DNA of 64,000 nucleotides from an uncultured Pseudomonadota bacterium (lineage in GTDB: Bacteria; Pseudomonadota; Gammaproteobacteria; Ga0077536). The stretch is from contig CAIKBL010000009.1 of NCBI GenBank assembly GCA_903825645.1, forward strand, positions 1-64,000, given 5' to 3'. Every line of letters starts with the position of its first letter. Position 1 is the first letter of the stretch. A program made the position numbers and the translations under genes. Positions 54,098 to 63,478 of the stretch are shown piece by piece. The notes under the pieces are model-generated. The model was not told the origin of the DNA. It saw only the letters and a program-made list of their open reading frames with translations, and ran no database searches.

Positions 54098-55291
54098 TCA
54101 GAACGCGTCAGCAGGGACTCGAACCCAGCCTTCCATCAAGACACGGGCGCTGCGGCTCATAATCGCCTTGGTCACCGTCCATTCGCCCTGTTGCAGATGC
54201 GCTTCGGCGCCGACACGGAGCGTCCCGGAGGGATGACCAAAACGCACCTCCCGTCGTAATCCGCCCCCCGCCGCTAGATTCACCAACGTGCCTGGAATGG
54301 CCGCGGCCGTGCCGATTGCCACTGCCGCCGTACCCATCATGGCGTGATGTAACTTCCCCATGGATAACGCTCGGACAAGCAGATCGACATCACCCACCTC
54401 AACGCGTTTGCCGCTGGAAGAAACGTAATCCGCAGGCGCCGCAATGAATGCTATTTTCGGCGTGTGTTGGCGCGTCGCCGCCTCCTCCACTCGTTTGATA
54501 AGTCCCATGCGCAGGGCGCCATAGGCGCGCATGGTCTCAAATCTGGCGAGTGCTGCGGGATCACCGTTGACCGCGTCCTGAAGCTCGGTACCGGTGTAAC
54601 CAACGTCTTTCGCATAGACAAATATCGTCGGGATACCAGCGTTGATCATGGTGGCTTTGAAACGTCCCACTCCCGGCACGTCTAGTTCATCGACCAGATT
54701 ACCTGTCGGGAACATCGCCCCACCGCCGTCTCCTTCGCCTTCGTCCGCTGGATCGATGAACTCAATCTGGACCTCGGCTGCCGGAAACGTGACACCGTCC
54801 AGTTCGAAGTCCCCGGTTTCTTGCACCGCACCGTCGGTAATCGGCACATGGGCAATGATCGTTTTGCCAATATTAGCCTGCCAGATGCGAACGGTGCAGA
54901 CACCGTTGACGGGGATACGCCCCGTATCAACGAGGCCATTAGTGATGGCGAAGGCCCCAACGCCCGCCGTGAGATTGCCACAGTTACCACTCCAATCGAC
55001 GAACGACTTGTCGATGGAGACTTGTCCGAACAGATAGTCCACGTCGTGGTCGGGTCGACTGCTCTTGGCCAGAATGACCGTTTTGCTGGTACTGGACGTG
55101 GCGCCCCCCATACCGTCAATCTGTTTGCCATATGGATCGGGACTACCGATCACCCGCCGAAGCAACTTGTCGCGCGCCTCGCCCGGCTGCTGACAGCGTT
55201 CTGGCAGATCCGTCAATCGAAAAAAAACACCCTTACTGGTGCCGCCGCGCATGTAAGTAGCCGGAATTTTTACCTGGGGGGCGTACGCCAT
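54098..55291 (-). CDS. prpF: 2-methylaconitate isomerase PrpF
   Basis: 397 residues of the PrpF/diaminopimelate-epimerase-like fold. Marker segments are PATYMRGGTSKGVFF at the N-terminus, DWSGNCGNLTAGVGAFAI with the active-site Cys, and MGKLHHAMMGTAAVAIGTAAAIPGT near the end. PrpF isomerises the 2-methylaconitate made by AcnD so that aconitase can complete the methylcitrate cycle. It is the last gene of the prp operon, 84 bases after the isomerase gene. The full length is intact. Confidence 0.95.
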   Translation of the reverse strand: MAYAPQVKIPATYMRGGTSKGVFFRLTDLPERCQQPGEARDKLLRRVIGSPDPYGKQIDGMGGATSSTSKTVILAKSSRPDHDVDYLFGQVSIDKSFVDWSGNCGNLTAGVGAFAITNGLVDTGRIPVNGVCTVRIWQANIGKTIIAHVPITDGAVQETGDFELDGVTFPAAEVQIEFIDPADEGEGDGGGAMFPTGNLVDELDVPGVGRFKATMINAGIPTIFVYAKDVGYTGTELQDAVNGDPAALARFETMRAYGALRMGLIKRVEEAATRQHTPKIAFIAAPADYVSSSGKRVEVGDVDLLVRALSMGKLHHAMMGTAAVAIGTAAAIPGTLVNLAAGGGLRREVRFGHPSGTLRVGAEAHLQQGEWTVTKAIMSRSARVLMEGWVRVPADAF

Positions 55292-55375
55292 AGCCTATCT
55301 CCTCGAAGTCATGCTGAATGTTGGTGGGTTTCCAACCGGGTGCACCGGACAGGCAGCTGTCGCGGCACTCGCGCC

Positions 55376-56257
55376 CTACTCTCCGTTGAACACTGCCGAT
55401 CGCTTTTCACGAAACGCCCTGACACCTTCCCGCGCATCGCGCGTCTCCGCGCAGGCTTGGAGCAGTCGTTTCTCCCTCTCGATATGGGCCGAGAGATTCT
55501 GTTGGGTGACATTCGCGCAAAGTTGCTTAATAGCCGCCAACGACGCGGGCGCAGCCTGACGCAGCCGGCTCACCAGCGCGCCCCCCGCCGACTCTAACGC
55601 GTCTGGCGCGTAAAGCGCGTCCACCGCCCCGGCCGCCAGACATTCTTCGGCAGAGAACACATCGTTCGTCATGAGCCAGCGCTGAGCCTTTACCGCGCCG
55701 ACTCGGCGAGCAAGGAAAAACGAGGCGCCGAGATCAGGCGACAGACCGATCGCGGGATAGCCCGCACGCAACTTCATTGTCGTGCTGGCCAGCACAAAAT
55801 CCGCCATGAGCGCGAGCCCTATGCCCGCACCACCGATCGGTCCGCTGACGAGCGAGACGATCGGGCACGGCGCCGTCGCCAGCGTTATGAATCCTGCATG
55901 CAGAGGCTCCAGTGTTTCCGCGATATAAGGTCCAAGCGCATCCCCGACTGCGACAAATCCTTCAATGTCGCCACCCGCACAGAAGATGCGGCCGCGCGCC
56001 GAAATGACGATGACGCGCGGCTTGGCCGCCACGACCGACTCAAACGCGCGTGGCCAAGCCTTGCTGTGCGCCAGACCAATCGTATTGGCGTGCGTCTCTC
56101 GGTCAAGTATCAGGCGACCGATGCCATCATCAACCTGCCACTCAATACCGCTATCACGCGTGAGCGGGACCGTCACAATCTGAGGCCCCTCAAGAGGGTC
56201 CTTGAGGGGCTCAAAATACGCGCCTGACTTTTGTCTATCATGTTGCCGCTCGCTCAA
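55376..56257 (-). CDS. Crotonase-family isomerase-like protein inside the prp operon
   Basis: 293 residues from TTG 56257, which overlaps the acnD stop (TTGA); an internal GTG start at the VTVPLTRDSG segment is possible. The fold is crotonase, but both hydratase glutamates are missing: GGAGIGLALMADF has no Glu, and AIGLSPDLGASFFLARRVG has Asp where PaaG-type enoyl-CoA isomerases carry their base. It should therefore isomerise and not hydrate enoyl-CoA. It sits between acnD and prpF, an unusual member of this operon, perhaps feeding propionyl-CoA formation. Confidence 0.8.
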   Translation of the reverse strand: MSERQHDRQKSGAYFEPLKDPLEGPQIVTVPLTRDSGIEWQVDDGIGRLILDRETHANTIGLAHSKAWPRAFESVVAAKPRVIVISARGRIFCAGGDIEGFVAVGDALGPYIAETLEPLHAGFITLATAPCPIVSLVSGPIGGAGIGLALMADFVLASTTMKLRAGYPAIGLSPDLGASFFLARRVGAVKAQRWLMTNDVFSAEECLAAGAVDALYAPDALESAGGALVSRLRQAAPASLAAIKQLCANVTQQNLSAHIEREKRLLQACAETRDAREGVRAFREKRSAVFNGE

Positions 56258-58848
56258 TGCTCCTTCGATGACGCAAGAAAATCCTGCGCGAATCGCTGCA
56301 AGACGCCGCCGGCTTCGTAGATAGAAACCTCTTCAGCGGTATCTAAACGGCACGTTACCGCGGTCTCGACACGTTCACCGTTTCGCCGATGAATAACCAG
56401 CGTGAGATCAGCGCGGGGTGTCCGTATACCGGCTACGTCGTAGGTCTCGGTACCATCCAACCCCAGTGTTTTTCGGCTCAATCCGGACTTGAATTCAAGC
56501 GGCAGTACGCCCATTCCAATCAGGTTGGTGCGATGAATGCGCTCGAAACCTTCCGCCACGATCGCCTCGACACCGGCGAGGCGTACGCCCTTTGCAGCCC
56601 AGTCACGAGACGAGCCCTGACCGTAATCAGCGCCGGCGATGATCACGAGCGGCTGCTTGCGGTGCATATAGGTCTCAATAGCTTCCCACATCCGCATTAC
56701 CGTACCCTCCGGCTCAACCCGCGCGAGAGATCCCTTTTTTACCTTGCCATCAACCACCGCCATCTCGTTGATCAGCTGTGGGTTCGCAAACGTCGCACGT
56801 TGCGCTGTCAAATGATCGCCTCGGTGGGTCGCGTAGGAATTAAAATCTTCTTCCGGCAAACCCATCTTCGTCAAATATTCGCCGGCAGCCGAATCCGCCA
56901 AGATAGCGTTGGAAGGTGAAAGATGATCCGTGGTGATGTTGTCGGGTAGCACGGCGAGCGCTCGCATACCCTGGAGGGTTCTTTCTCCGGCAAGGGCACC
57001 TTCCCAATACGGTGGGCGGCGGATATAGGTCGACTTCTCGCGCCAATCGTAGAGCGGTTTCACCTTAGAAACCGGACCACCTTTGTCTTCGAACATCGGA
57101 ATGTAGACGCTGCGAAACTGCTCGGGCTTCACACTTTGGCTCACGATCGCATCGATTTCAGCATCCGACGGCCAGAGATCTTTGAGCAGAATTGGCTTGC
57201 CCGTGGCGTCCGCGCCGAAAGAATCACGCTCGATGTCAAAACGTACGGTGCCCGCCAGTGCATAGGCCACAACCAACGGCGGCGAGGCGAGAAAAGCCTG
57301 CTTAGCATAGGGGTGGATACGTCCATCGAAATTTCGATTACCGGACAACACGGCCGTAGTATACAAATCACGATCAACGATCTCTTGTTGGATTTTGGGA
57401 TCCAGCGCGCCGGACATTCCATTGCAAGTCGTACAGGCAAAAGCGACGATGCCAAATCCGAGGCGCTCCAGCTCGGATTTCAAACCGGCCTCCTCCAGAT
57501 ACAACGCAACTGTCTTGGAACCAGGCGCCAACGAGCTTTTCACCCAGGGCTTACGCGTGAGTCCGTGGCGGTTCGCATTGCGCGCAAGCAGCGCAGCGGC
57601 AATGACATTGCGCGGATTCGACGTATTTGTACAACTCGTGATCGCCGCAATAATGACCGCTCCGTCAGGCATTTGCCCTGGCGTATCGGTCCATTTTCCG
57701 GCTATCCCCTTGGCGGCAAGATCGGTCGTCGAAACGCGCGCATGGGGATTGCTGGGACCGGCCATGTTGCGCACTACACTCGACAGGTCGAATGCCAGCT
57801 TTCGCTCATAAACCGCGTTTTCAAAACTGTCCGCCCACAGGCCTGCTTCCCTGGCATAGATTTCAACCAGTTTTACTTGCTCATCCGTACGTCCCGTCAG
57901 TTTCAGGTAATCAATAGTCTGCTGATCAATAGAGAACATCGCGGCCGTCGCACCGTATTCTGGCGCCATATTAGAGATAGTCGCGCGATCCCCCAGTGTT
58001 AGCGAGGAGGTGCCCTCGCCATAGAATTCCAGATAGGCACCGACCACTTTCGACTTACGTAGAAACTCGGTGAGCGCCAAGACGAGATCCGTAGCCGTGA
58101 TGCCTGGTTGCAATCGACCGGAGAGCTGGACGCCGACGATTTCCGGTAACCGCATCCATGACGCTCGACCCAGCATCACATTCTCAGCCTCCAATCCCCC
58201 TACGCCGATAGCGATTACACCGAGCGCATCTACGTGGGGCGTGTGGCTATCGGTGCCCACACAGGTATCTGGAAACGCCACGCCTTCCAGCACATGGATA
58301 ACCGGCGACATTTTCTCCAGATTAATCTGGTGCATGATGCCATTACCCGCCGGAATCACGATGACATTATCGAACGAGCGTTTCGTCCAGTTGATAAAGT
58401 GAAAGCGATCTTCGTTTCGACGATCTTCGATGGCGCGATTCTTCTCAAACGCCTGCGGATCAGCACCTCCCGCCTCGACAGCCAGCGAGTGATCTACGAT
58501 CAGCTGGACTGGTACAACCGGGTTCACCTTCGCCGGATCTCCACCCTGATCCGCGATCGCATCACGGAGACCCGCAAGATCCACCAATGCGGTTTGACCC
58601 AAGATGTCATGACAGACAACGCGGGCTGGGTACCACGGGAAGTCGAGCTCGCGTTTGACTTCAATGATCTGCTTAAGAAAATCACTGACGATTGCCGGAT
58701 CTGCACGACGCACGATGTTTTCGGCATGCACCCGCGCCGTGTAGGGCAACTTGCTCCAGGCATCGGGGCGGATTGCGTTGACTGCCGCCCGTGCGTCGAA
58801 ATAGTCGAGCTTTGTGCCCGGCAGCGGCTTACGGTATTCAGAGTTCAT
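56254..58848 (-). CDS. acnD: 2-methylcitrate dehydratase (Fe-S), AcnD
   Basis: 864 residues of the aconitase family. Cluster cysteines lie in ITSCTNTSNPRNV and ACTTCNGMSG. The substrate-binding swivel domain holds GADYGQGSSRDWAAKGVRLAGVEA and the HRTNLIGMGVLPLEF end. AcnD dehydrates 2-methylcitrate to an isomer of 2-methylaconitate and needs PrpF, which is present. It starts 18 bases after prpC and its stop overlaps the isomerase start. Confidence 0.96.
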   Translation of the reverse strand: MNSEYRKPLPGTKLDYFDARAAVNAIRPDAWSKLPYTARVHAENIVRRADPAIVSDFLKQIIEVKRELDFPWYPARVVCHDILGQTALVDLAGLRDAIADQGGDPAKVNPVVPVQLIVDHSLAVEAGGADPQAFEKNRAIEDRRNEDRFHFINWTKRSFDNVIVIPAGNGIMHQINLEKMSPVIHVLEGVAFPDTCVGTDSHTPHVDALGVIAIGVGGLEAENVMLGRASWMRLPEIVGVQLSGRLQPGITATDLVLALTEFLRKSKVVGAYLEFYGEGTSSLTLGDRATISNMAPEYGATAAMFSIDQQTIDYLKLTGRTDEQVKLVEIYAREAGLWADSFENAVYERKLAFDLSSVVRNMAGPSNPHARVSTTDLAAKGIAGKWTDTPGQMPDGAVIIAAITSCTNTSNPRNVIAAALLARNANRHGLTRKPWVKSSLAPGSKTVALYLEEAGLKSELERLGFGIVAFACTTCNGMSGALDPKIQQEIVDRDLYTTAVLSGNRNFDGRIHPYAKQAFLASPPLVVAYALAGTVRFDIERDSFGADATGKPILLKDLWPSDAEIDAIVSQSVKPEQFRSVYIPMFEDKGGPVSKVKPLYDWREKSTYIRRPPYWEGALAGERTLQGMRALAVLPDNITTDHLSPSNAILADSAAGEYLTKMGLPEEDFNSYATHRGDHLTAQRATFANPQLINEMAVVDGKVKKGSLARVEPEGTVMRMWEAIETYMHRKQPLVIIAGADYGQGSSRDWAAKGVRLAGVEAIVAEGFERIHRTNLIGMGVLPLEFKSGLSRKTLGLDGTETYDVAGIRTPRADLTLVIHRRNGERVETAVTCRLDTAEEVSIYEAGGVLQRFAQDFLASSKEH

Positions 58849-58866
58849 GATGCTTCAGGGTCCTCG

Positions 58867-60021
58867 TTACTTTCGATCCCGCAGGGGAATGAATTTCTGA
58901 TCTTCAGGACCAACGTAATTCGCACTCGGACGGATGATCTTGCCATCGATGCGCTGCTCAATGACATGTGCGGACCAACCCGCAGTGCGGGCAATCACGA
59001 AGAGCGGGGTAAACATGGCCGTAGGCACGCCCATCATGTGGTAGCTCACCGCACTGAACCAGTCTAGGTTCGGGAACATTTTTTTGGCTTCCCACATAAC
59101 CGACTCCAGCCGTTCGGCGATGTCGTACATTTTCATGTTCTTTTCTTCTGCTGAAAGCTCGCGCGCCACACCCTTAATCACCTTGTTGCGCGGATCGGAG
59201 ACGGTATAGACCGGATGGCCGAAACCGATCACCACTTCCTTACGTTCAACACGGGCACGGATATCCGCCTCAGCCTGGTCTGGATCGTCGTAGCGTTTTT
59301 GAATCTCGAATGCGACTTCGTTAGCACCACCATGCTTTGGGCCACGTAGCGCACCGATACCGCCGCAAATAGCCGAGAACATGTCGGAACCGGTGCCCGC
59401 AACCACGCGCGAAGCAAAAGTCGAGGCATTGAACTCATGCTCTGCGTATAGATTCAACGAAGTGTGCATCGCGCGCACCCAGCTATCGCGTGGCTTTTCC
59501 CCATGCAGGAGATGCAAGAAGTGAGCACCAATAGAGTCATCGTCCGTTTCAACGGAGATCCGTTTGCCATTGTGGCTAAACTGATACCAGTACAGCAGCA
59601 TCGAACCCAGCGAGGCCATCAATTTGTCGGCAATATCCCGCGCACCCGGGTGATTATGATCGTCTTTCTCAGGCTGAAGACAGCCAAGCACCGAGGCGCC
59701 GGTCCGCATCACATCCATCGGATGGGCGTAGGGCGGCAGCTGTTCCAGCGCGGTCATCAGCGCGGCCGGCAAGCCACGTAGGGCTTTTAGCTTGGCCTTA
59801 TACCCGGCCAGTTCTGCCGCGTTGGGGAGTTTGCCGTGCACCAACAAGTGGGCGATTTCCTCAAATTCGCAGGTGTCTGCGATGTCGAGGATGTCGTAGC
59901 CTCGATAGTGCAGATCATTGCCACTACGCCCAACGGTACACAGCGCAGTGTTCCCGGCTGCGGTGCCGGACAGGGCAACCGATTTCTTGGGCTTAGGCAA
60001 AACTTGTTGGGTATCGGTCAT
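58867..60021 (-). CDS. prpC: 2-methylcitrate synthase
   Basis: 384 residues of the citrate synthase fold, in the shorter PrpC class. Visible landmarks are [22 protein letters not shown] at the N-terminus, [34 protein letters not shown] and [16 protein letters not shown], which supply the catalytic His and the CoA-binding loop, and the Asp in [13 protein letters not shown]. It joins propionyl-CoA and oxaloacetate. Second enzyme gene of the operon, 42 bases after prpB. Confidence 0.96.
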   Translation of the reverse strand: MTDTQQVLPKPKKSVALSGTAAGNTALCTVGRSGNDLHYRGYDILDIADTCEFEEIAHLLVHGKLPNAAELAGYKAKLKALRGLPAALMTALEQLPPYAHPMDVMRTGASVLGCLQPEKDDHNHPGARDIADKLMASLGSMLLYWYQFSHNGKRISVETDDDSIGAHFLHLLHGEKPRDSWVRAMHTSLNLYAEHEFNASTFASRVVAGTGSDMFSAICGGIGALRGPKHGGANEVAFEIQKRYDDPDQAEADIRARVERKEVVIGFGHPVYTVSDPRNKVIKGVARELSAEEKNMKMYDIAERLESVMWEAKKMFPNLDWFSAVSYHMMGVPTAMFTPLFVIARTAGWSAHVIEQRIDGKIIRPSANYVGPEDQKFIPLRDRK

Positions 60022-60063
60022 GTTGAGTCTCCTGTTGAAATCAATCCGAGATCGCGTCCGCGA

Positions 60064-60948
60064 TCACTTGCCCTTTTGGAACAATTGGTCGAGTTTTTCT
60101 TCGTACGCATGGTAGCCTAGGAAATCATAAAGCTCACTGCGGGTCTGCATGAGATCAAGCACACCCTGTTGGGTACCATCCTTGCGGATCGCCTGCATCA
60201 CGGTGAGTGCGGCTTTCTGCATGGCACGGGTAGGTGACAACGGGTAGAGCACCATGGCAATACCCTGCTCGTGCAACTCATCGCGCGTGTAATAGGGCGT
60301 CGTGCCGAACTCTGTGATGTTGGCCAAGACCGGCGCGCTCACGGCATCACACACTTTCTTGTACATGGTGATATCAGTCATCGCCTCCGCGAAAATCGCG
60401 TCTGCGCCCGCCTCAACGAAAGCGCTAGCGCGGTCGATGACGCCTTGGAGACCTTCAGCCTGCAGGGCATCTGTGCGCGCCATCAGGACAAAATCCGAAT
60501 CCGTCTTGGCGTCCACGGCGGCTTTGACGCGATCAACCATTTCCGCCGTCGAAACAATTTCTTTATTCGGGCGGTGACCACAGCGCTTCTGTGCGACCTG
60601 ATCTTCCAAATGGACGGCAGCGGCGCCGGCAGCCGTCATTTGCTTGACAGTACGGGCAATATTGAACGCTCCCCCCCAACCGGTGTCTATGTCGACTAGC
60701 AACGGAGTATCGACCATGCTCGTAATACGACGCACGTCGGTCAATACATCGTCGAGCGAAGTAATACCCAGGTCCGGCAGACCGTAGGAATAGTTGGCCA
60801 CGCCCGCGCCCGACAAATAGATAGCCCGGTAGCCGCAGTGTCGGGCCATCATCGCTGCATAGGCATTGACGGCGCCAATGATCTGCAGCGGCTTCTCTTC
60901 ACTGATCGCGAGACGGAAACGACCACCGGCGGTGAGTTTAAGCGTCAT
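60064..60948 (-). CDS. prpB: 2-methylisocitrate lyase
   Basis: 294 residues of the isocitrate-lyase/PEP-mutase superfamily. The active-site loop [11 protein letters not shown] with its catalytic Cys is present, as are [16 protein letters not shown] and [11 protein letters not shown]. It splits 2-methylisocitrate into pyruvate and succinate. The ATG overlaps the stop of the regulator gene (ATGA), so it is translationally coupled. Confidence 0.96.
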   Translation of the reverse strand: MTLKLTAGGRFRLAISEEKPLQIIGAVNAYAAMMARHCGYRAIYLSGAGVANYSYGLPDLGITSLDDVLTDVRRITSMVDTPLLVDIDTGWGGAFNIARTVKQMTAAGAAAVHLEDQVAQKRCGHRPNKEIVSTAEMVDRVKAAVDAKTDSDFVLMARTDALQAEGLQGVIDRASAFVEAGADAIFAEAMTDITMYKKVCDAVSAPVLANITEFGTTPYYTRDELHEQGIAMVLYPLSPTRAMQKAALTVMQAIRKDGTQQGVLDLMQTRSELYDFLGYHAYEEKLDQLFQKGK

Positions 60949-61628
60949 AAGTTATCTCTCTGGTGTTGCTCGATATTCTGGCGGGCTGAACTGATGTGAC
61001 GACGCATCAACATTTCGGCAAGATCGCCGTCATGGGCCTCGATCGCCTCGACGATGCGCTGATGCTCACCGAAGGCTTTCTGAGGGCGTTTGGCTGAGGC
61101 GCTGATCTGATAACGATACATCCGTATGCGATGGTAGAGCTCCCCGATAAGCAGCTCGGTTAAGGCCGTATTGTGACTGCCTTGAATAACGCGATAGTGA
61201 AAATCAAGGTCGCCTTCCTGCTGGAAATAGGCCATATCGGCTTTTAGCGCCTCATCCTGCTCGTGAGCAGCCAACAAGTTTCTGAGCCCGTCAATTTCTT
61301 CGGGACTCATGTGCACCGCTGCCAGTCGAGCCGCCATCCCCTCGAGGGCCTCGCGCACGTAGTAGATTTGGATCAGGGCCTCATGGCAAAGCGAGGCAAT
61401 GCGGATACCGACATGTGGTGTTCTCTCCACGAGGCGTCGGGATTCCAAGCGGCGTAAGGCTTCTCGCAGAGGTCCGCGGCTCGTGCCAAACCGCTCGGCA
61501 AGCTCCGTCTCGCCTACCCGCGAGCCCGGTGGGATATCGCCACGCACAATGGCGTCCTGTAGGGCGGAAAAAACCCTGTCTGCCGCGGTGCGCGACGCTT
61601 TTATATTATCGATTTCAAGGTTAAACAC
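60945..61628 (-). CDS. GntR-family (FCD) regulator of the methylcitrate operon
   Basis: 227 residues with an N-terminal winged helix ([48 protein letters not shown]) and a C-terminal FCD effector domain with the metal-binding His/Asp pattern (including [12 protein letters not shown]). It is first in the prp operon and so is probably autoregulated. GntR-type regulators of methylcitrate genes (PrpQ-type) are known in proteobacteria; the name here is inference. GTG start; no clear ribosome binding site, so leaderless translation is possible. Two palindromes upstream are candidate operators. Confidence 0.9.
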   Translation of the reverse strand: MFNLEIDNIKASRTAADRVFSALQDAIVRGDIPPGSRVGETELAERFGTSRGPLREALRRLESRRLVERTPHVGIRIASLCHEALIQIYYVREALEGMAARLAAVHMSPEEIDGLRNLLAAHEQDEALKADMAYFQQEGDLDFHYRVIQGSHNTALTELLIGELYHRIRMYRYQISASAKRPQKAFGEHQRIVEAIEAHDGDLAEMLMRRHISSARQNIEQHQRDNL

Positions 61629-61634
61629 AGCTAA

Positions 61635-61644
61635 TTGTGCACAA
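61635..61644. promoter_or_regulatory. Palindrome TTGTGCACAA at the regulator start
   Basis: A perfect 10-bp palindrome only 6 bases before the GTG start. It shares the TTGT/ACAA arms with the site at 61698-61709 and is a plausible second regulator-binding site. Confidence 0.45.
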
Positions 61645-61697
61645 CGTTCGGCTTTGCGACAGAAAATTAACCGGATTCAGGGCGCCAGTCAATCCAA

Positions 61698-61709
61698 ATT
61701 GTCGACAAT
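61698..61709. promoter_or_regulatory. Palindrome ATTGTCGACAAT, candidate operator of the prp operon
   Basis: A perfect 12-bp palindrome 70 bases upstream of the GntR gene start. TTGT-N2-ACAA is a typical shape for FCD-type GntR regulators, so this is the most likely binding site for the operon's own regulator. Confidence 0.65.
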
Positions 61710-61901
61710 GATGCTCCCGGGAGCTGATGTCGTCACGGGCGTGATTTGGCGTATAGAAAGTCGGTAATTTCAACGGCGCACCGCCGACTTTTGCCTCGAC
61801 AGTGGTGCTGTGCCCGCCACCCAATGCTCGGTGAAGCTTACAGCACACCTCCGGCGCCGCGCCGACGCGTGCCGACCTCGGATCGTCACCCTGCGTGCTC
61901 T

Positions 61902-63155
61902 TTAAGGCGCCGTCGAAGGACCCGATGGGCCTGACAGCTTAAGCAGCGCGGACAGACAATGGCCCGTGAAATCGACCCGCGTCGACGCCGCTAACGGTCT
62001 CGCGAGAAACTGGCCCCCAAACGCAGGCAGGCCCGGGACAATGCGCGGTCCATTCGGCAGCGTAAGCACCGTTTGCCCCCGCAGGATCTGAAGCCCCATC
62101 GCCTTGGGGATTTCCGTCGCCAGCCACTGATTTATCTCGCCAGCCAGTACGCTGTCCCCCTCCCCGGCTCGACGCAGTGCGCTTAAGGCATCGATAAGCC
62201 CTTCCATCGCATCGCAGGTATTTTCGCTCGGGAGATGAGCTTGCTGACTGGCCAAGAAACGTCTCGTCTGCCGCTTGATGAATTCGAGGAAAGATTTTTC
62301 CTGCGTATCCGCATATCGAGCCGAAGCCGCCATGATCCCCCAGGCAACAAAATCGACCTCAAAGTGACTATCGTATTTCCGTGTTAGCGCCTCATCCACG
62401 GAAATCAACTGCGCGTTCACCCGCTCATTTTCGGGGTATAGATGATGGTATTCAGCCAAAGCGAGCCACGCCTCACCGTCACCATAGGGAACAGTCAGCA
62501 AAGAAGCCGGTAAAACGCGGAATCCATCGCCCGGAAGCCTCAGCGCCAAAAGCCCCTCTAGCCAGGCCTGCCGTTGATCTGTAAAGCGCAGATCACCACT
62601 CGTATGGGCGTAACGTAGCTCTGCGAGTAGTGCTAAGGCCGTCGCACCGACATAGGCACCGCCATATCCTTCATGGGGGACTAGCACGCTGCCAGCGCCC
62701 CACGTTTGGTACGACAAACCAAGATAGTCGAGCGCGCGCGCTAATTTGTATCTGCCGATTGGGACAGACAGCAGTCTGGTTTTTTCGAGCAAGACTTGCG
62801 CGGTAGATTTACCGATTGGCTGGCTATAGCGGACGAGAGCGCGTAGATAACGCTGCAATACGGGGGCAAGACGACGGTCGCCCGTGCGACTGTAAAAATC
62901 AGCGAGTACCGAGGCCGCGAAGGCCTGCCGCGTCAGGTTCGGCGCGGTCACCGTCCGAGTTTCGGCACCCCTCGCCGCCAGAAAATTTAATTCGTACGGC
63001 TCTAAACCCGACGGTTCTTGGACAGCCAGCATGCTCTCCACGGTCAGCCGGATGGCATCCCCATGGTCATCTGCGCTGGCAAATGAACCTTCTGCCACGA
63101 GCAACCAGGTGATAGTGAGTGCCCGTGCGAATCCAGCAACGAAGTGTCGGCGCAT
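61902..63155 (-). CDS. Secreted protein of unknown function, helical toroid-like
   Basis: 417 residues with a signal peptide ending near SFASADD. The mature part is rich in helices with repeated Tyr/Leu/Ala stretches (YGGAYVGATALALLAELRYAH, YGDGEAWLALAEYHHLYPEN, DFVAWGIMAASARYAD) that resemble alpha/alpha-toroid proteins such as glycoside hydrolase or lyase relatives. I cannot name a family or a catalytic site. AGGAAG lies about 10 bases before the ATG. No operon partner; the prp regulator gene starts 273 bases downstream on the same strand. Confidence 0.75.
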   Translation of the reverse strand: MRRHFVAGFARALTITWLLVAEGSFASADDHGDAIRLTVESMLAVQEPSGLEPYELNFLAARGAETRTVTAPNLTRQAFAASVLADFYSRTGDRRLAPVLQRYLRALVRYSQPIGKSTAQVLLEKTRLLSVPIGRYKLARALDYLGLSYQTWGAGSVLVPHEGYGGAYVGATALALLAELRYAHTSGDLRFTDQRQAWLEGLLALRLPGDGFRVLPASLLTVPYGDGEAWLALAEYHHLYPENERVNAQLISVDEALTRKYDSHFEVDFVAWGIMAASARYADTQEKSFLEFIKRQTRRFLASQQAHLPSENTCDAMEGLIDALSALRRAGEGDSVLAGEINQWLATEIPKAMGLQILRGQTVLTLPNGPRIVPGLPAFGGQFLARPLAASTRVDFTGHCLSALLKLSGPSGPSTAP

Positions 63156-63478
63156 ATTTTCAAGTCTTCCTGTCGGCTTTTATTGTCACCGATGGCGCTA
63201 CCTCTGACGAGGTTTCCAACCACGCGAGTGCACAGAACGCCACAGAAAATAGAGCGTGAATAGCGCCCCGGCTCAACAAATACTCAACGAACGTCTATTC
63301 GTCATCTATCTTTGTTGCGCGAATACTTATCATCGCTATTTTGTTGCGGTAAATTCGGAAAACGTTTCTAGCGTGACTGTCGCGCATACCACTTGTCAGC
63401 GAGCCGGCGCGGAGAGGTACTATGCGGGGCGAGCGTCACCAAACACTTGCTCAGCTATAAATTTGGAGTCATGCCCTA
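63156..63478. other. Divergent intergenic region, 323 bases
   Basis: It contains two direct copies of TTTGTTGCG, at 63311-63319 and 63340-63348, 29 bases apart, in an AT-rich stretch. They resemble the half-site seen upstream of DUF1302. No gene is seen. Confidence 0.5.

Noticed and set aside
54110-54140. Second tRNA-like GGGTTCGAGTCCC on the minus strand
   Set aside because: It encodes the end of PrpF; the would-be T-stem has mismatches and no cloverleaf can be drawn.
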